Shown here piece by piece: positions 11,060-20,602 of a stretch of 64,000 nucleotides of DNA. The stretch is taken from contig MPMI01000003.1 in NCBI GenBank assembly GCA_002238415.1, forward strand, positions 117,413 through 181,412, given 5' to 3'. Below the pieces are notes generated by a model. That model was not told the DNA's origin. It did not search any database and was given only the letters and a program-made list of their open reading frames with translations. The first letter of the stretch is position 1. Each line of letters begins with the position of its first letter. The position numbers and the translations under genes were made by a program. The DNA comes from Desulfurellaceae bacterium bin18 (lineage in GTDB: Bacteria; Desulfobacterota; Binatia; Bin18).

Positions 11060-11887
11060 TTACTCGTCCAGCGTGTCCCGCACAAAAGCAAAGAGACGGG
11101 ACAGTTCGGTTAAACCGTGAGCGATGCGTGGTCCATACCAACACAGCGCCATGCCATCCACACAGTAGAAGTGACCGCCGCGACCGGCTGCGGTCTCCTG
11201 GAGTGGCGTCAGATGGACGAAATGCTTTTCCGCAAAGGGATAGGGCTCACTCGGGAGCAGAACGAGGTGGGGGTCGGCCGCAACGACTTCATCAAGAGAG
11301 AGGGGGAAATAGCGCTCCTCCTTTGCGCGAAAGATGTTCTCGCCACCACATCGCCACAGCATATCATCGCTATACGTCTCACGATTAAAGGACATCCAGG
11401 GTTTGCGCCAGATGGGACAAAAGACACGGAGCCGTTCGCCCTCTTCGAGTCCGGCCGTACTCTCTTCGTATTGCTGCCAGAGTGAGAGCGCAAGCGTCCG
11501 AGCTTGCGCTTGGCAGCCGACGAGCGGGCCGAGTTGTTCCACCATCCGTATCCCTTCCGCTACCGTGCGCGGAGCAGTAACATACAGCGGCAAGCCTCGT
11601 TTCTCCAGCACGCTGAAGTCCTCCCGCCGATTCTCCTCATCGTTGACAATAACGAGGTCGGGCTTCAGGTGCTCAATCGTGTCGAGATCAGGGTCTTTTG
11701 TTCCGCCAACGCGCGTCACACCTGCCAGCCCGTCTGGTGGATGGGTACAATAGGCCGTTACACCAACAACACGTTCACCAGCCCCAAGCGCGAACACCGT
11801 CTCGGTAATACTCGGGACGAGCGAAACAATGCGCTGTGGCACCTGCGGGAGCGCAACACAACGTTTATAAGCGTCCAGAAATTCCAT
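11060..11887 (-). CDS. Cobalamin-binding-like periplasmic-fold protein (BtuF/TroA family, no signal peptide)
   Basis: This 275-residue protein has the BtuF/helical-backbone metal receptor fold: RIVSLVPSITETVFALGAGERVVGVTAYC at the N-terminus, then KPDLVIVNDEENRRED, and a second lobe with DEVVAADPHLVLLPSEPYPF. Canonical BtuF proteins are exported, but this one starts MEFLDAYKRC without a signal peptide, as in the soluble stand-alone cobalamin-binding group. It sits in the same minus-strand run as the B12-dependent mutase genes, which is suggestive but not proof of a B12 role. Other ligands of this fold, such as haem or iron-siderophore, cannot be excluded. Confidence 0.75.
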   Translation of the reverse strand: MEFLDAYKRCVALPQVPQRIVSLVPSITETVFALGAGERVVGVTAYCTHPPDGLAGVTRVGGTKDPDLDTIEHLKPDLVIVNDEENRREDFSVLEKRGLPLYVTAPRTVAEGIRMVEQLGPLVGCQAQARTLALSLWQQYEESTAGLEEGERLRVFCPIWRKPWMSFNRETYSDDMLWRCGGENIFRAKEERYFPLSLDEVVAADPHLVLLPSEPYPFAEKHFVHLTPLQETAAGRGGHFYCVDGMALCWYGPRIAHGLTELSRLFAFVRDTLDE

Positions 11888-11908
11888 CGTTTCGGGTCAG
11901 AGTATGCT

Positions 11909-12229
11909 CTATTTTTCCTTCACCTGTTGCAGGAGGGCTTCCAATTCTCGGCGTTCCTCCTGGGTGACTTCTTCGACAGGGGCGGATTGGCTCTTTTCAG
12001 CAGCCGGCTGAGCAATGACTTGGCTATCGGCCGTCGCCTTCCCTTCCTCAGGACCGAACAGGCCGATCCGGCGTAATTCTTCTTCCATCACAAAAATTGC
12101 GCCGATAAACAGCACCAACCCCACACACGCCATGAGGAGCATGAGTTTCGGGATCCACAGCCAGCGCCCTTTCTTACGTGTTGTTTTACGCTTGGGTGCT
12201 GCCGGTCGAGTCTTTTTCTGTCGTGCCAC
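11909..12229 (-). CDS. Small single-pass membrane protein, unknown
   Basis: This 106-residue protein has a strongly basic N-terminus (KKTRPAAPKRKTTRKKGR), one hydrophobic segment at about residues 25-48 (WIPKLMLLMACVGLVLFIGA), and an acidic, Glu/Gln-rich, probably coiled tail ending ERRELEALLQQVKEK. The positive-inside rule puts the tail in the periplasm. It lies 12 bases after the flavoprotein gene and before the cobalamin-binding-like gene. I do not recognise the family. Confidence 0.7.
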   Translation of the reverse strand: MARQKKTRPAAPKRKTTRKKGRWLWIPKLMLLMACVGLVLFIGAIFVMEEELRRIGLFGPEEGKATADSQVIAQPAAEKSQSAPVEEVTQEERRELEALLQQVKEK

Positions 12230-12241
12230 GCTCTTGCCTCC

Positions 12242-13495
12242 TTACGGCTGCCTCGGATATCGGTTGATGACCGCTCGGACGGCATCCCATCCACTCCGCT
12301 GATGCCAACCATCCACCCCATTATACCATTTCAAGCCAATAGATTGGAGACGCGTATTCCGAGCCGCAAGCGTGAACCACAAACGTGCGGTCCGACCATA
12401 GAACAGCTTGGTGGCAAAAGACAGTCGCGCCAGTTTCTTCCCGAGCCACGACTGAGTGATCGTCCTGGTATAGGCATCAAACGAGAAGTCTTTGGTCTGC
12501 AGCGCCTCGCAAATGGCCTGAGCGGCGAAGGCTCCATATTCAAACGCAAAGGAAATGCCTTCCCCCATAAGTGGTTCGGCTCCTGCCGCATCGCCGACGA
12601 GCACCACATGCGGAGCGGCAAGCGGCCGTTCGGGAGCATAGCCATGAATGGGAAAAGCCCGCAGCCGTCGGGTTTGCCCGAAAGAGTGAACGTGTCCTCC
12701 ACCAACCATGCGATGCTGGATACGTTCACTCTTTGATGCCGTCGCTGTACTGAAGGTGCTGATTTCTTTGGTGAGACAATCCTGGAGGGCTGCGTTTGAG
12801 AAAGAATTGACGCCCAATGAATAAATACCGAGATTCACATGTGCAACCTGATCAATCAGACACGGGAAGGCCCACAGATAGCCACGCAGCCCGTCCTGGA
12901 CGGGCAGAAAATTAAAGTCGTAACGCTGTTGGACGAAGCCGTCCCAGTCTGTTTCTGAGATCGGAACGTCGGACATTATGGCCTTGCCGACTGGCGGGCG
13001 GGTCTGTCCGATCAATTGTCGTCGCACCCGGCTCCCGGACCCGTCAGCCCCGACCACAATCCGAGTGCGATACGTCGTCTTTTCGGTCACCACCCGAATG
13101 CCGTCCGGCTCTCGAACCAGCCGGATGACCTTTTCCCCCTGCCGGATTTCCGCTCCGCGCTCCGCAGCGGTGCGCACGAGTAAAAAATCAAACTCGTTTC
13201 GGCGAATAATGGAGCACATCCCCCCTTCCTCACACACGACCTCGTGTCCAGGCCTTGCCTGGACACGAGCCCGGTTGACCTGGACGTGAGGAACGGTCAA
13301 CGGAATCTCTAGGGCGTTGAGACAATCGAGGGTATGGGGAATGAGTCCGCCGGCACAGATCTTCTCCCGGGGATGAACGGCTTTGTCGAGCAGGAGAATA
13401 TTGCCAGCGAGCGCAGGGTCGGCCCGCAACAGATTGAGAGCAGTAGCGGTCCCGGCCGGACCGGACCCGATGATGATAACGTCAAAGCACTCCAC
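12242..13495 (-). CDS. Geranylgeranyl-reductase-family FAD-dependent oxidoreductase
   Basis: This 417-residue FAD protein begins with the dinucleotide-binding motif VIIIGSGPAGTATALNLL, then ICAGGLIPHT, the VVGADGSGSRVRRQL segment, and the second FAD motif VLVGDAAGAEPLMGEGISFAFEYG. These features in this order match the geranylgeranyl reductase / digeranylgeranylglycerophospholipid reductase group, which saturates isoprenoid chains, although halogenase-like and hydroxylase relatives share the fold. No signal peptide is present. The ATG at 13495 is the natural start. Substrate unassigned; quinone or isoprenoid side-chain reduction is a guess. Confidence 0.82.
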   Translation of the reverse strand: MECFDVIIIGSGPAGTATALNLLRADPALAGNILLLDKAVHPREKICAGGLIPHTLDCLNALEIPLTVPHVQVNRARVQARPGHEVVCEEGGMCSIIRRNEFDFLLVRTAAERGAEIRQGEKVIRLVREPDGIRVVTEKTTYRTRIVVGADGSGSRVRRQLIGQTRPPVGKAIMSDVPISETDWDGFVQQRYDFNFLPVQDGLRGYLWAFPCLIDQVAHVNLGIYSLGVNSFSNAALQDCLTKEISTFSTATASKSERIQHRMVGGGHVHSFGQTRRLRAFPIHGYAPERPLAAPHVVLVGDAAGAEPLMGEGISFAFEYGAFAAQAICEALQTKDFSFDAYTRTITQSWLGKKLARLSFATKLFYGRTARLWFTLAARNTRLQSIGLKWYNGVDGWHQRSGWDAVRAVINRYPRQP

Positions 13496-13524
13496 AGCAG
13501 TGGGAGCCGTCTGAAAGCAGATGA

Positions 13525-13869
13525 TTAGTCGTCAATCATGGGAACTTCTTCGGTCACGAACCAGACAAGGTTAGGGTGGTCTGAGAATTTCAATTCGTCC
13601 GGTCGTACTTGGGCCAGGTAGTCCGGGTCCGCTAAAAAAGCCTCCACCGCAGCGTGGTTATCAAACCACAGTTCCGCAATACCGTCGAAGGGCGCGGCAT
13701 CGTTCTCGTACGCCTGCGGGATCGTATGACTCTGGACGTATTTCCGAATATACTGCCGTAGGCCTGGGACGCTCTTCACCAGACTCCCATGATGCGTCCG
13801 CCAGTAGTCGTGAAACTCTTCGACGCCCATGCCGGGCTTGCGTTTTACACAGACGACAAGTTTGACCAT
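13525..13869 (-). CDS. EthD domain-containing protein
   Basis: This 114-residue ferredoxin-like (dimeric alpha-beta barrel) protein starts MVKLVVCVKRKPGMGVEEFHDYWRTHHG, which contains the typical EthD opening with its YWRTHHG segment, then VPGLRQYIRKYV and FDGIAELWFD. EthD proteins are small accessory or degradative proteins, mostly without a known reaction. The ATG at 13869 has SD AAGGGGAG. It lies between the mutase small subunit and the flavoprotein gene and may serve either. Confidence 0.85.
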   Translation of the reverse strand: MVKLVVCVKRKPGMGVEEFHDYWRTHHGSLVKSVPGLRQYIRKYVQSHTIPQAYENDAAPFDGIAELWFDNHAAVEAFLADPDYLAQVRPDELKFSDHPNLVWFVTEEVPMIDD

Positions 13870-13901
13870 ACTCCCCTTACCAGCGAGGCTCGTTCCCCCG
13901 C

Positions 13902-14315
13902 TTAGAGACCAGACCGCGGTTCGACATTGGCCCAAATCCAGTCCACAATTTCTTGGGTGCTGGCTCCGGGAGTAAATACTTTTTTTACGCCGACCTGCGT
14001 CAGTCCGGGTATATCATCTTCCGGGACGATGCCCCCCCCAAAAACAGCTACATCATCGGCGCCACGTTCTTTGAGTGCGCCCATAATAGCCGGGAATAGG
14101 GTCATATGCGCGCCGGACAGAATGCTTAAACCAACGGCGTCCACGTCTTCCTGTACGGCGGCCTCGGCGATCATTTCGGGCGTCTGATGTAAGCCGGTAT
14201 AGATCACCTCAAAGCCGGCGTCCCTGAGCGCGCGGGCGATAATCTTTGCGCCGCGGTCATGACCATCGAGGCCGGCTTTCGCCACCAGGATGCGGAGTAT
14301 TTTTTCTTCGGACAC
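13902..14315 (-). CDS. Methylmalonyl-CoA mutase, cobalamin-binding (small) subunit
   Basis: This B12-binding subunit of the adenosylcobalamin-dependent mutase isomerises (R)-methylmalonyl-CoA and succinyl-CoA together with the large subunit encoded just upstream. It has [17 protein letters not shown], with the D-x-H-x-x-G lower-ligand motif (His binds cobalt), then [10 protein letters not shown] and the GGGIVPEDD loop. I choose GTG at 14315, because GGAGG lies five bases before it; the ATG at 14327 is also in frame. The length of 137 residues is normal. The split arrangement, with separate catalytic and B12 subunits, is common in archaea and many non-enteric bacteria. Confidence 0.92.
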   Translation of the reverse strand: MSEEKILRILVAKAGLDGHDRGAKIIARALRDAGFEVIYTGLHQTPEMIAEAAVQEDVDAVGLSILSGAHMTLFPAIMGALKERGADDVAVFGGGIVPEDDIPGLTQVGVKKVFTPGASTQEIVDWIWANVEPRSGL

Positions 14316-14384
14316 ACCAACCTCCATGGAGAAGGGATTAGAGGTTGTCTTTCCCTCAGCCCCCAGTTCCCAACTCCTTTTTCT

Positions 14385-16016
14385 TTACAGCCAGGCAGGG
14401 TCTTGATAGACGCCAAACACCTCACGATAGACATCAGAGATTTCGCCCACCGTACAGTGAGCCTTAACGGCATCAATCAGGACCGGCATCAGGTTCTGTC
14501 CATTTCGCGCTGCGGCATGGACCCGGCCAAGCTGTTCTTCGGCCGCGGCCCGGTCACGCTCCTGTTTGACCTGTTTGACCAGGGCAATCTGGCTGCGCTC
14601 TACTTCCGGATCAATCTTGAGGATTTCCAGCGGTCGTTCTTCCTCGACCACGTGCGAATTTACCCCAACGATCTCCTTTTCTTTGGCATCCAACTGTTGC
14701 TGATAGCGATAGGCTGCATCGGCTATTTCCTTTTGCGGAAAGCCGATATTGATCGCCCGGATAATACCGCCGAGTTCGTCAATCCGGTCGATATAGGCGA
14801 ACGCGTCTTTTTCCATACGGTCCGTCAGGGCTTCGATAGCCCAACTGCCGCCCAGGGGATCAACGAAGTTTGTCACGCCACTCTCTTCCGCAATGATTTG
14901 CTGGGTCCGCAGCGCGACCGTGACCGACTCTTCAGTCGGGAGGGCCAGGGTCTCATCCATGGAGTTGGTATGCAGCGATTGGGTACCACCCAAGACGCCG
15001 GCCAGGGCCTGAATTGCCACCCGTACGACGTTGTTGACCGGTTGCTGAGCAGTCAGGCTGACACCGGCCGTCTGACAATGCGTCCGCAGCAGCAGAGAAC
15101 GGGGATTCTTTGCGCCAAAGCGCTCCTTCATGATCTTGGCCCACATCCGGCGGGCCGCCCGCAGTTTGGCAATTTCTTCAAAAAAGTCATTATGGATATC
15201 AAAGAAAAAAGACAGCCGCGGGGCAAACTCGTCAACGTCGAGCCCGCGTTCCACCCCAGCTTGGACATAGCCAATGCCATCAGCCAAGGTAAAGGCCAAT
15301 TCCTGGACCGCAGTCGAGCCGGCTTCGCGGATGTGATAGCCCGAAATCGAGACGGCGTGCCAACGCGGTACCTCCTTGGCACAAAATTCAATCATGTCGG
15401 TGACAATACGGACGGCTGGTTCGGGCGGGCAGATCCACTCTTTCTGGGCGATATACTCCTTAAGCATATCGTTCTGGATCGTCCCGCTGATCTGACTGCG
15501 GGGGATGCCCTGTTTATCGGCAACCGCAATATACATGGCGAGCAAAACACTGGCCGTGCAGTTCACCGTCATCGAGGTGGAGACTTTATCGAGTGGAATG
15601 TCCTGGAACAGGCGCTCCATGTCTTTTATGGTCGAGACCGACACGCCTTCACGGCCAACCTCGCCCAGCGAGCGCGCATGGTCCGCGTCATAGCCCATCA
15701 GCACCGGCATATCAAAGGCGGTTGACAGACCGGTTTGACCCTCGGACAGCAGCAGCTTAAAGCGTTTATTCGTATCCTCGGGCGTCCCAAACCCGGCGAA
15801 TTGCCGCATGGTCCAGTAACGGCCCCGATACATACTCGGGTAGACCCCACGGGTGTAAGGGTATTCCCCCGGATAACCGATCCCTTCGAGGTTGGAGCCG
15901 TTGAGATCGTCCGGCGTATAGACGGGCTCAATCTCCATATCGGATATGGTCGAGAACCGTTGCGAACGTTCCTCCTGCTGAGGATATTTCTCATTCAACC
16001 ACTCTTGCTTATTCAT
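14385..16016 (-). CDS. Methylmalonyl-CoA mutase, catalytic (large) subunit
   Basis: This 543-residue TIM-barrel catalytic chain lacks the fused B12 domain, which is encoded by the next gene. It has [20 protein letters not shown], with the substrate-contacting YTRG and active-site Tyr context, [30 protein letters not shown], and [19 protein letters not shown]. The ATG at 16016 follows SD GGAGGAAGC; the frame extends 31 codons upstream without family similarity. The closely related isobutyryl-CoA or ethylmalonyl-CoA mutases cannot be excluded. Together with the enoyl-CoA hydratase, it suggests propionate or branched-chain/odd-chain acyl-CoA degradation. Confidence 0.93.
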   Translation of the reverse strand: MNKQEWLNEKYPQQEERSQRFSTISDMEIEPVYTPDDLNGSNLEGIGYPGEYPYTRGVYPSMYRGRYWTMRQFAGFGTPEDTNKRFKLLLSEGQTGLSTAFDMPVLMGYDADHARSLGEVGREGVSVSTIKDMERLFQDIPLDKVSTSMTVNCTASVLLAMYIAVADKQGIPRSQISGTIQNDMLKEYIAQKEWICPPEPAVRIVTDMIEFCAKEVPRWHAVSISGYHIREAGSTAVQELAFTLADGIGYVQAGVERGLDVDEFAPRLSFFFDIHNDFFEEIAKLRAARRMWAKIMKERFGAKNPRSLLLRTHCQTAGVSLTAQQPVNNVVRVAIQALAGVLGGTQSLHTNSMDETLALPTEESVTVALRTQQIIAEESGVTNFVDPLGGSWAIEALTDRMEKDAFAYIDRIDELGGIIRAINIGFPQKEIADAAYRYQQQLDAKEKEIVGVNSHVVEEERPLEILKIDPEVERSQIALVKQVKQERDRAAAEEQLGRVHAAARNGQNLMPVLIDAVKAHCTVGEISDVYREVFGVYQDPAWL

Positions 16017-16141
16017 GCTTCCTCCGAAAGAACCAACTGTCTCTCCAGCGTATTTACTCTTTACATCCCAAGTCCTTTTGGGATCAAAAAATTTTACGCT
16101 ACATAGCACGACGGGCCCACCCGTAATAGGGCACGCTCGTC

Positions 16142-16924
16142 TTATTTTCCAGCAAACTTCGCCGCTCGTTTTTCAAGAAACGCGGCCATCCCTTCGGCCT
16201 TGTCCTGCGTCGCAAACGTTAACCCGAAAGCCTCGGTTTCAAAACGACAGCCATTGACAATATCCATATCAATACCGGCATTAATGGCCGCCTTTGCCTG
16301 CTGAATGGCAATCGGCGGCTTTGTGGCCAGCTTATGGGCGAGGGCTTTTGCCTCATTCACACACTCGGCTACAGGTACAACGCGATTGGCCAGGCCGTAG
16401 CGAAGCGCGGCCTCAGCATCAATCATGTCACCAGAGTAGATCAGTTCTCGGGCCAGCGGCAGCCCGATACGGCGCGCCAGGCGCTGGGTGCCGCCAAAGC
16501 CGGGAATGACCCCGAGATTGATCTCAGGCTGGCCGAACTTGGCTGTATCCGCGGCAATAATCATATCACAGGCCAGGGCGAGTTCTATGCCGCCCCCCAG
16601 GGCAAAGCCGTTGACCGCGGCAATCACGGGAATAGGCATCTCCTCAAGCGTCCGCGCCACACGAAGTCCCGAGGCCGCAAAGGCTTTTCCCTCCAAGGGA
16701 GACATCGACACCATCGCCGATATATCCGCCCCGGCAACAAAAGCCCGGTCGCCCGCGCCGGTCATCACAAGACAGCGCAGCCCGGTATCGCGCTGCACAG
16801 CGTCCAGGCAGTCAGCAATCTCGTTCAGGGTAACGGGATTCAGGGCATTCAGGCTCTTGGGGCGATTGATCAGCAGAATGCCAACCGCCCCTTCTTTTTC
16901 AAACAGGATATTTTCATACGTCAT
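16142..16924 (-). CDS. Enoyl-CoA hydratase / isomerase family protein
   Basis: This 260-residue crotonase-fold protein has the oxyanion-hole segments VAGADISAM and [16 protein letters not shown], with the two catalytic Glu positions in [21 protein letters not shown], as in hydratases. The C-terminal helices end [13 protein letters not shown]. It would hydrate 2-enoyl-CoA to 3-hydroxyacyl-CoA in the cytoplasm. The ATG at 16924 is preferred over the upstream ATG, which overlaps glpX. It sits between glpX and the mutase genes. Confidence 0.9.
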   Translation of the reverse strand: MTYENILFEKEGAVGILLINRPKSLNALNPVTLNEIADCLDAVQRDTGLRCLVMTGAGDRAFVAGADISAMVSMSPLEGKAFAASGLRVARTLEEMPIPVIAAVNGFALGGGIELALACDMIIAADTAKFGQPEINLGVIPGFGGTQRLARRIGLPLARELIYSGDMIDAEAALRYGLANRVVPVAECVNEAKALAHKLATKPPIAIQQAKAAINAGIDMDIVNGCRFETEAFGLTFATQDKAEGMAAFLEKRAAKFAGK

Positions 16925-16925
16925 A

Positions 16926-17882
16926 TTAATACTCCGGCTGCTCCTCAAAGTAGTGAAACGTATTGAGAAAGCGGATGGTCCGACTCTTTGAGCGCATTAC
17001 CACGGAGTGCGACTCGCCCCCTCCGGGAAAAAACCGCACCCCGTGCAGATAGTTCCCGGTTGTCACTCCGGTCGCGGCAAAAACAACGCTACCTCGGGCG
17101 AGTTCTTCGGCTGTATACTTTTTCCGAATATCGTCCACTCCGCTTTCACGCAGTTGTTCAAATTCTGCCGCATTCCCCGGCTGGAAGCGGGCCTGAATCT
17201 CTCCACCCAAGCACCGCAGGGCCGCTGCCGCCAAAATCCCCTGTGCGGCGCGTCCTGTGCCAACCAACAGGTCAACCCCGGACTCCTCCCGCGTGGTGGC
17301 TAAGGCGGCCGACAGGTCTCCATCACTGATCAGGGTGACATGGACGTCGATGTCACGCAGTTCGTGCAGCAACTTGGCATGACGCGGCCGATCAAGCATG
17401 ACTACCCGCAGGTTTTGCGGCTTGACGCCTTTCACTTCTGCGAGGGCGGCAAGATTGTCACCTATCGACTTATCCAGATCAATCACCCCCCGGCCCCACG
17501 ATCCGACCGCAATCTTCTCCATATACACATCCGCGGGACAGCGCAGAAAACCACCTTCTTCGGCAACGGCAATGGCCACAATCGCATTTGGCGCGCCGAG
17601 CGCGCAGGTGGTTGCCCCTTCAAGCGCATCGACAGCCACCTCAATGGTCGAGCCCGTTCCCGTCCCGAGCACTTCGTCGACGTACAACATAGGCACCGAG
17701 TCCTCGTCTCCTTCGCCCATGACGAGGTGGCCCCTGAACTCGATATCAGGGAACAGCCGATGCATGGCCTCCACAGCGGCAGCGTCGGCAACCGCTTCAT
17801 CTCCCCGCCCCATATGGGCGGCTGCGGCTAAAGCCGCAGCTTCTGTCACCCGAACGAATTCAAGCGCGAGGTTCCGATCCAT
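16926..17882 (-). CDS. glpX: Class II fructose-1,6-bisphosphatase (GlpX family)
   Basis: This Mn/Mg-dependent phosphatase hydrolyses fructose-1,6-bisphosphate in gluconeogenesis. In 318 residues it shows [42 protein letters not shown] (metal-binding acidic cluster), [19 protein letters not shown] and [19 protein letters not shown], all of which fit GlpX. Family members usually read DP(L/I)EGT at the metal site; here it is DALEGAT, a small departure. The ATG at 17882 ([14 protein letters not shown]) is the natural start. Its neighbour is the phosphoglycerate-mutase-like gene, 30 bases upstream. Confidence 0.88.
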   Translation of the reverse strand: MDRNLALEFVRVTEAAALAAAAHMGRGDEAVADAAAVEAMHRLFPDIEFRGHLVMGEGDEDSVPMLYVDEVLGTGTGSTIEVAVDALEGATTCALGAPNAIVAIAVAEEGGFLRCPADVYMEKIAVGSWGRGVIDLDKSIGDNLAALAEVKGVKPQNLRVVMLDRPRHAKLLHELRDIDVHVTLISDGDLSAALATTREESGVDLLVGTGRAAQGILAAAALRCLGGEIQARFQPGNAAEFEQLRESGVDDIRKKYTAEELARGSVVFAATGVTTGNYLHGVRFFPGGGESHSVVMRSKSRTIRFLNTFHYFEEQPEY

Positions 17883-17912
17883 GTCGAATCTCTTTGTTTC
17901 TCTCGATCTCAC

Positions 17913-19136
17913 CTACACCAAGGCCCGCACCTGTCCGCGAATCACGTGATCCATCAAACGCCAGGCCTCAGCCACAAACACATTCGTCGCTTTGGCACAC
18001 GGCTCGTTATAGCCCACCGCTGGCGATGCTGGCGTCCGGTCATGAGACGAGAGCACGGCAAACGGTACGGGGTCGGACGAATGGGTCTTGATCGCAACGG
18101 GCGTGGCATGGTCGGGCATCAGCAGGATGGTCCACTCAGGGAAAGCGGTCAGACCATCCAGGATAGTTCCAACGACTTTCTCATCAAAATCCTCAAGCGC
18201 TTGGACCTTTTTATCAGCCGCGCCCATATGACCAGCTTCGTCCGTTGCCTCAACGTGCAGGAAGAGGAAATCTTTGTCACGCAGGGCGGCCAGACCATAT
18301 TCGGCTTTGCCGAGATAATTCGTATCAAGAAAGCCGGTCGCTCCAGGCACCAGGATCACCTCAAGTCCGGCCAGGACACCGATGCCACGGACCAGATCAA
18401 CCGCAGAAATAACCGAACCGCTGAGACCAAAGCGTTCGGCGATCGTCGGTACGGCAGGCCGGCGGCCCTGCCCCCACAGCCAGATCGAAGAGGCCGGTTG
18501 ATGCCCCTCGGCCTGACGCCTGGCATTAACGGGGTGCTCGGCACAAATCTCCTGAGCGCGTTTCATCAGCACACACAGTTGCTCGCTACCGTCTCCCTGG
18601 GGCCAATACTCCTGGACGGCTTGACCGGTAATATCGTGCGGTGGCGTGGTTTCCATCTTTTCCCTGCCACCGTGCCAGACCAGCAGATGTCGATAACTCA
18701 CGCCAGGATAAAAGGAAAACTCAGCGCCGCCCAACTCGTGCTGAAGCGTCCCAATCAACTCGGCCGCATCGGCGCTGGGGATATGACCGGCCGCAAAGTC
18801 AAGCATGGTTTCGGTTCCATCGGATTCACGGCCCAGAGTCACCAGATTGCACCGAAACGCAATATCTTCCGGCCCCAGGTCCACACCCATACTAGCCGCC
18901 TCAATAGGCGAGCGTCCGGTGTGATATTGACGCGGGTCATAGCCGAGCAAACTCATGGTTCCGACGTCGCTGCCCGAGGGATAGCCCTCGGGAATCGTCT
19001 GGGTGAGGCCATATATGCCGTGGGACGCAATATGGTCCATATGCGGCGTCCGCGCGTACTCAAGCGGCGTTTTCCCGCCGAGTTCATCGACCGGCCAGTC
19101 CGCCATGCCATCGCCTTGGAGAATGATATATTTCAT
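17913..19136 (-). CDS. Cofactor-independent phosphoglycerate mutase-like protein, probable homoserine kinase
   Basis: This 407-residue alkaline-phosphatase-superfamily protein begins MKYIILQGDGMADWPVDELGG, with the metal Asp, has GSDVGTMSLLGYD, with the catalytic Ser/Thr region, and ends with the metal-binding DEAGHMG and MPDHATP segments. This matches archaeal-type ApgM. Members found next to threonine genes in bacteria that lack ThrB have been proposed as homoserine kinases (TIGR02535). Here it lies 5 bases from thrC, which is followed by hom, and no thrB is present in the cluster. I infer that it phosphorylates homoserine, giving the missing step; glycolytic mutase activity remains possible. 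Confidence 0.8.
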   Translation of the reverse strand: MKYIILQGDGMADWPVDELGGKTPLEYARTPHMDHIASHGIYGLTQTIPEGYPSGSDVGTMSLLGYDPRQYHTGRSPIEAASMGVDLGPEDIAFRCNLVTLGRESDGTETMLDFAAGHIPSADAAELIGTLQHELGGAEFSFYPGVSYRHLLVWHGGREKMETTPPHDITGQAVQEYWPQGDGSEQLCVLMKRAQEICAEHPVNARRQAEGHQPASSIWLWGQGRRPAVPTIAERFGLSGSVISAVDLVRGIGVLAGLEVILVPGATGFLDTNYLGKAEYGLAALRDKDFLFLHVEATDEAGHMGAADKKVQALEDFDEKVVGTILDGLTAFPEWTILLMPDHATPVAIKTHSSDPVPFAVLSSHDRTPASPAVGYNEPCAKATNVFVAEAWRLMDHVIRGQVRALV

Positions 19137-19141
19137 ACCTC

Positions 19142-20563
19142 TCACCCATCTAGGAATCCGTGGACAGGAGTTGCCTGCCTGCGCTCGAGCGCGCCAAAAA
19201 TCGCAGCCCGGGCACTGTGATAATCGGCCGGTGATTCAATCGGCTTATTGGCGGAGTGCGCGGCCACCCCGCGCAAACGCCCTTCATGGTAGCGCCGCTT
19301 AAAGTCGGTAAACTTGAGCCCATGGGCAGTGGATATCACCACGACCCGTTCGTGTGACCGGATCTGCCCGCTACGCACCAGTTTCCGCAGGACGGCGAGC
19401 GCCACTCCCGTATGCGGACAATTGAACAGACCGGTCAGATCTGCCAGGGCCGACGCTTCGGCCAGCTCTTCCTCGCTGGCCTGCTCAACAATACTATCGA
19501 AGGTCTGGAGAACCCGAATGGCTTTATGCACACTGACCGGGTTTCCGATCTGAATGGCTGACGCCAGGGTTTTTTTGGCTTTGACCGGACGATATTTTTC
19601 AAAGCCGGTGGTAAAACTTTTGTATAATGGATTGGCGCGTTCGGCCTGGGCACAGACCAGACGGGGCAGGCGATCAATCAGGCCAAGTTCCTGCATGAGC
19701 AGGAAACCCCGCCCGATCGCCGTGACGTTACCCAGATTTCCGCCGGGGACAATCACCACATCGGGGACTTCCCAGTCAAACTGCTGCACAATCTCAATCG
19801 AGATGGTCTTCTGCCCCTCAAGCCGCAGACTGTTCATCGAGTTGGCCAGATATATATTTTCCTTCGTACACAGCTCGCGCACGACCTGCATACAGCCATC
19901 AAAATCGGTATCGAGCGACACAGTCAACGCCCCGTTTGCCATGGGCTGAATGAGTTGGGCAGTAGACACTCGATTGCGGGGCAGAATCACGATAGCCGGG
20001 ATGCCAGCCGCTGCGCAGTAGGCGGCCAGGGCGGCCGACGTATCGCCGGTTGAGGCGCACGCAACCGCGGGAATGGACATACCGTCGGCAATCATCTGCT
20101 TCACCATGGAGACGAGCACCGTCATGCCCAGGTCCTTGAATGACCCGGTATGGGAGTTGCCGCACTGTTTGACCCACAGATCGTCAATACCGATGTAGCG
20201 TCCGAGTCGCTCAGCCCAGAACAGATTGGTGCCGCCCTCATAGGTGGAAACGATGTTTGCGTCGTCAATCGCCGGACACACCATTTCTTTCTTGCCCCAC
20301 ACCCCGCTGCCATAGGGGTAGAGGGTGCGTCGATAGCGCTCGTCAAACAAATGCCGCCATTCTTGGGGTGTGCGCGTCTTGAGGGCGTTAATATCGTGCT
20401 GCACATCTAACAGCCCACCGCAGGTCGGGCAGTAATACAGGATTTTGTTGAGCGGATTTTCACCCGGACAGCCGGCCGCACAGCCGAACCAGGCTCGAAA
20501 CGGAGACGGGTTCGGGGCCGTCAAAGGAAGAGCAGGAACGTCTGTCATCGCGCTGTGTGTCAT
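19142..20563 (-). CDS. thrC: Threonine synthase
   Basis: This PLP enzyme converts O-phosphohomoserine to threonine. In 473 residues it carries an N-terminal Cys-rich part (YYCPTCGG, a possible zinc ribbon with C at about 28 and 32), then [16 protein letters not shown], the PLP lysine in [30 protein letters not shown] and [13 protein letters not shown], the phosphate loop. It sits between hom upstream and the homoserine-kinase candidate downstream, completing homoserine to threonine. It starts at ATG 20563, 39 bases after hom ends. Confidence 0.95.
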   Translation of the reverse strand: MTHSAMTDVPALPLTAPNPSPFRAWFGCAAGCPGENPLNKILYYCPTCGGLLDVQHDINALKTRTPQEWRHLFDERYRRTLYPYGSGVWGKKEMVCPAIDDANIVSTYEGGTNLFWAERLGRYIGIDDLWVKQCGNSHTGSFKDLGMTVLVSMVKQMIADGMSIPAVACASTGDTSAALAAYCAAAGIPAIVILPRNRVSTAQLIQPMANGALTVSLDTDFDGCMQVVRELCTKENIYLANSMNSLRLEGQKTISIEIVQQFDWEVPDVVIVPGGNLGNVTAIGRGFLLMQELGLIDRLPRLVCAQAERANPLYKSFTTGFEKYRPVKAKKTLASAIQIGNPVSVHKAIRVLQTFDSIVEQASEEELAEASALADLTGLFNCPHTGVALAVLRKLVRSGQIRSHERVVVISTAHGLKFTDFKRRYHEGRLRGVAAHSANKPIESPADYHSARAAIFGALERRQATPVHGFLDG

Positions 20564-20602
20564 ATCTGTCTCTGACCGATTCTTGCCATCCGGTCCGTTG
20601 CG

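Noticed and set aside
14259..15725. 488-codon plus-strand ORF
   Set aside because: Antisense to the methylmalonyl-CoA mutase large subunit, which has full family similarity; the plus-strand translation has no recognisable domain.
17946..19220. 424-codon plus-strand ORF
   Set aside because: Antisense of the phosphoglycerate-mutase-like gene; no family features.
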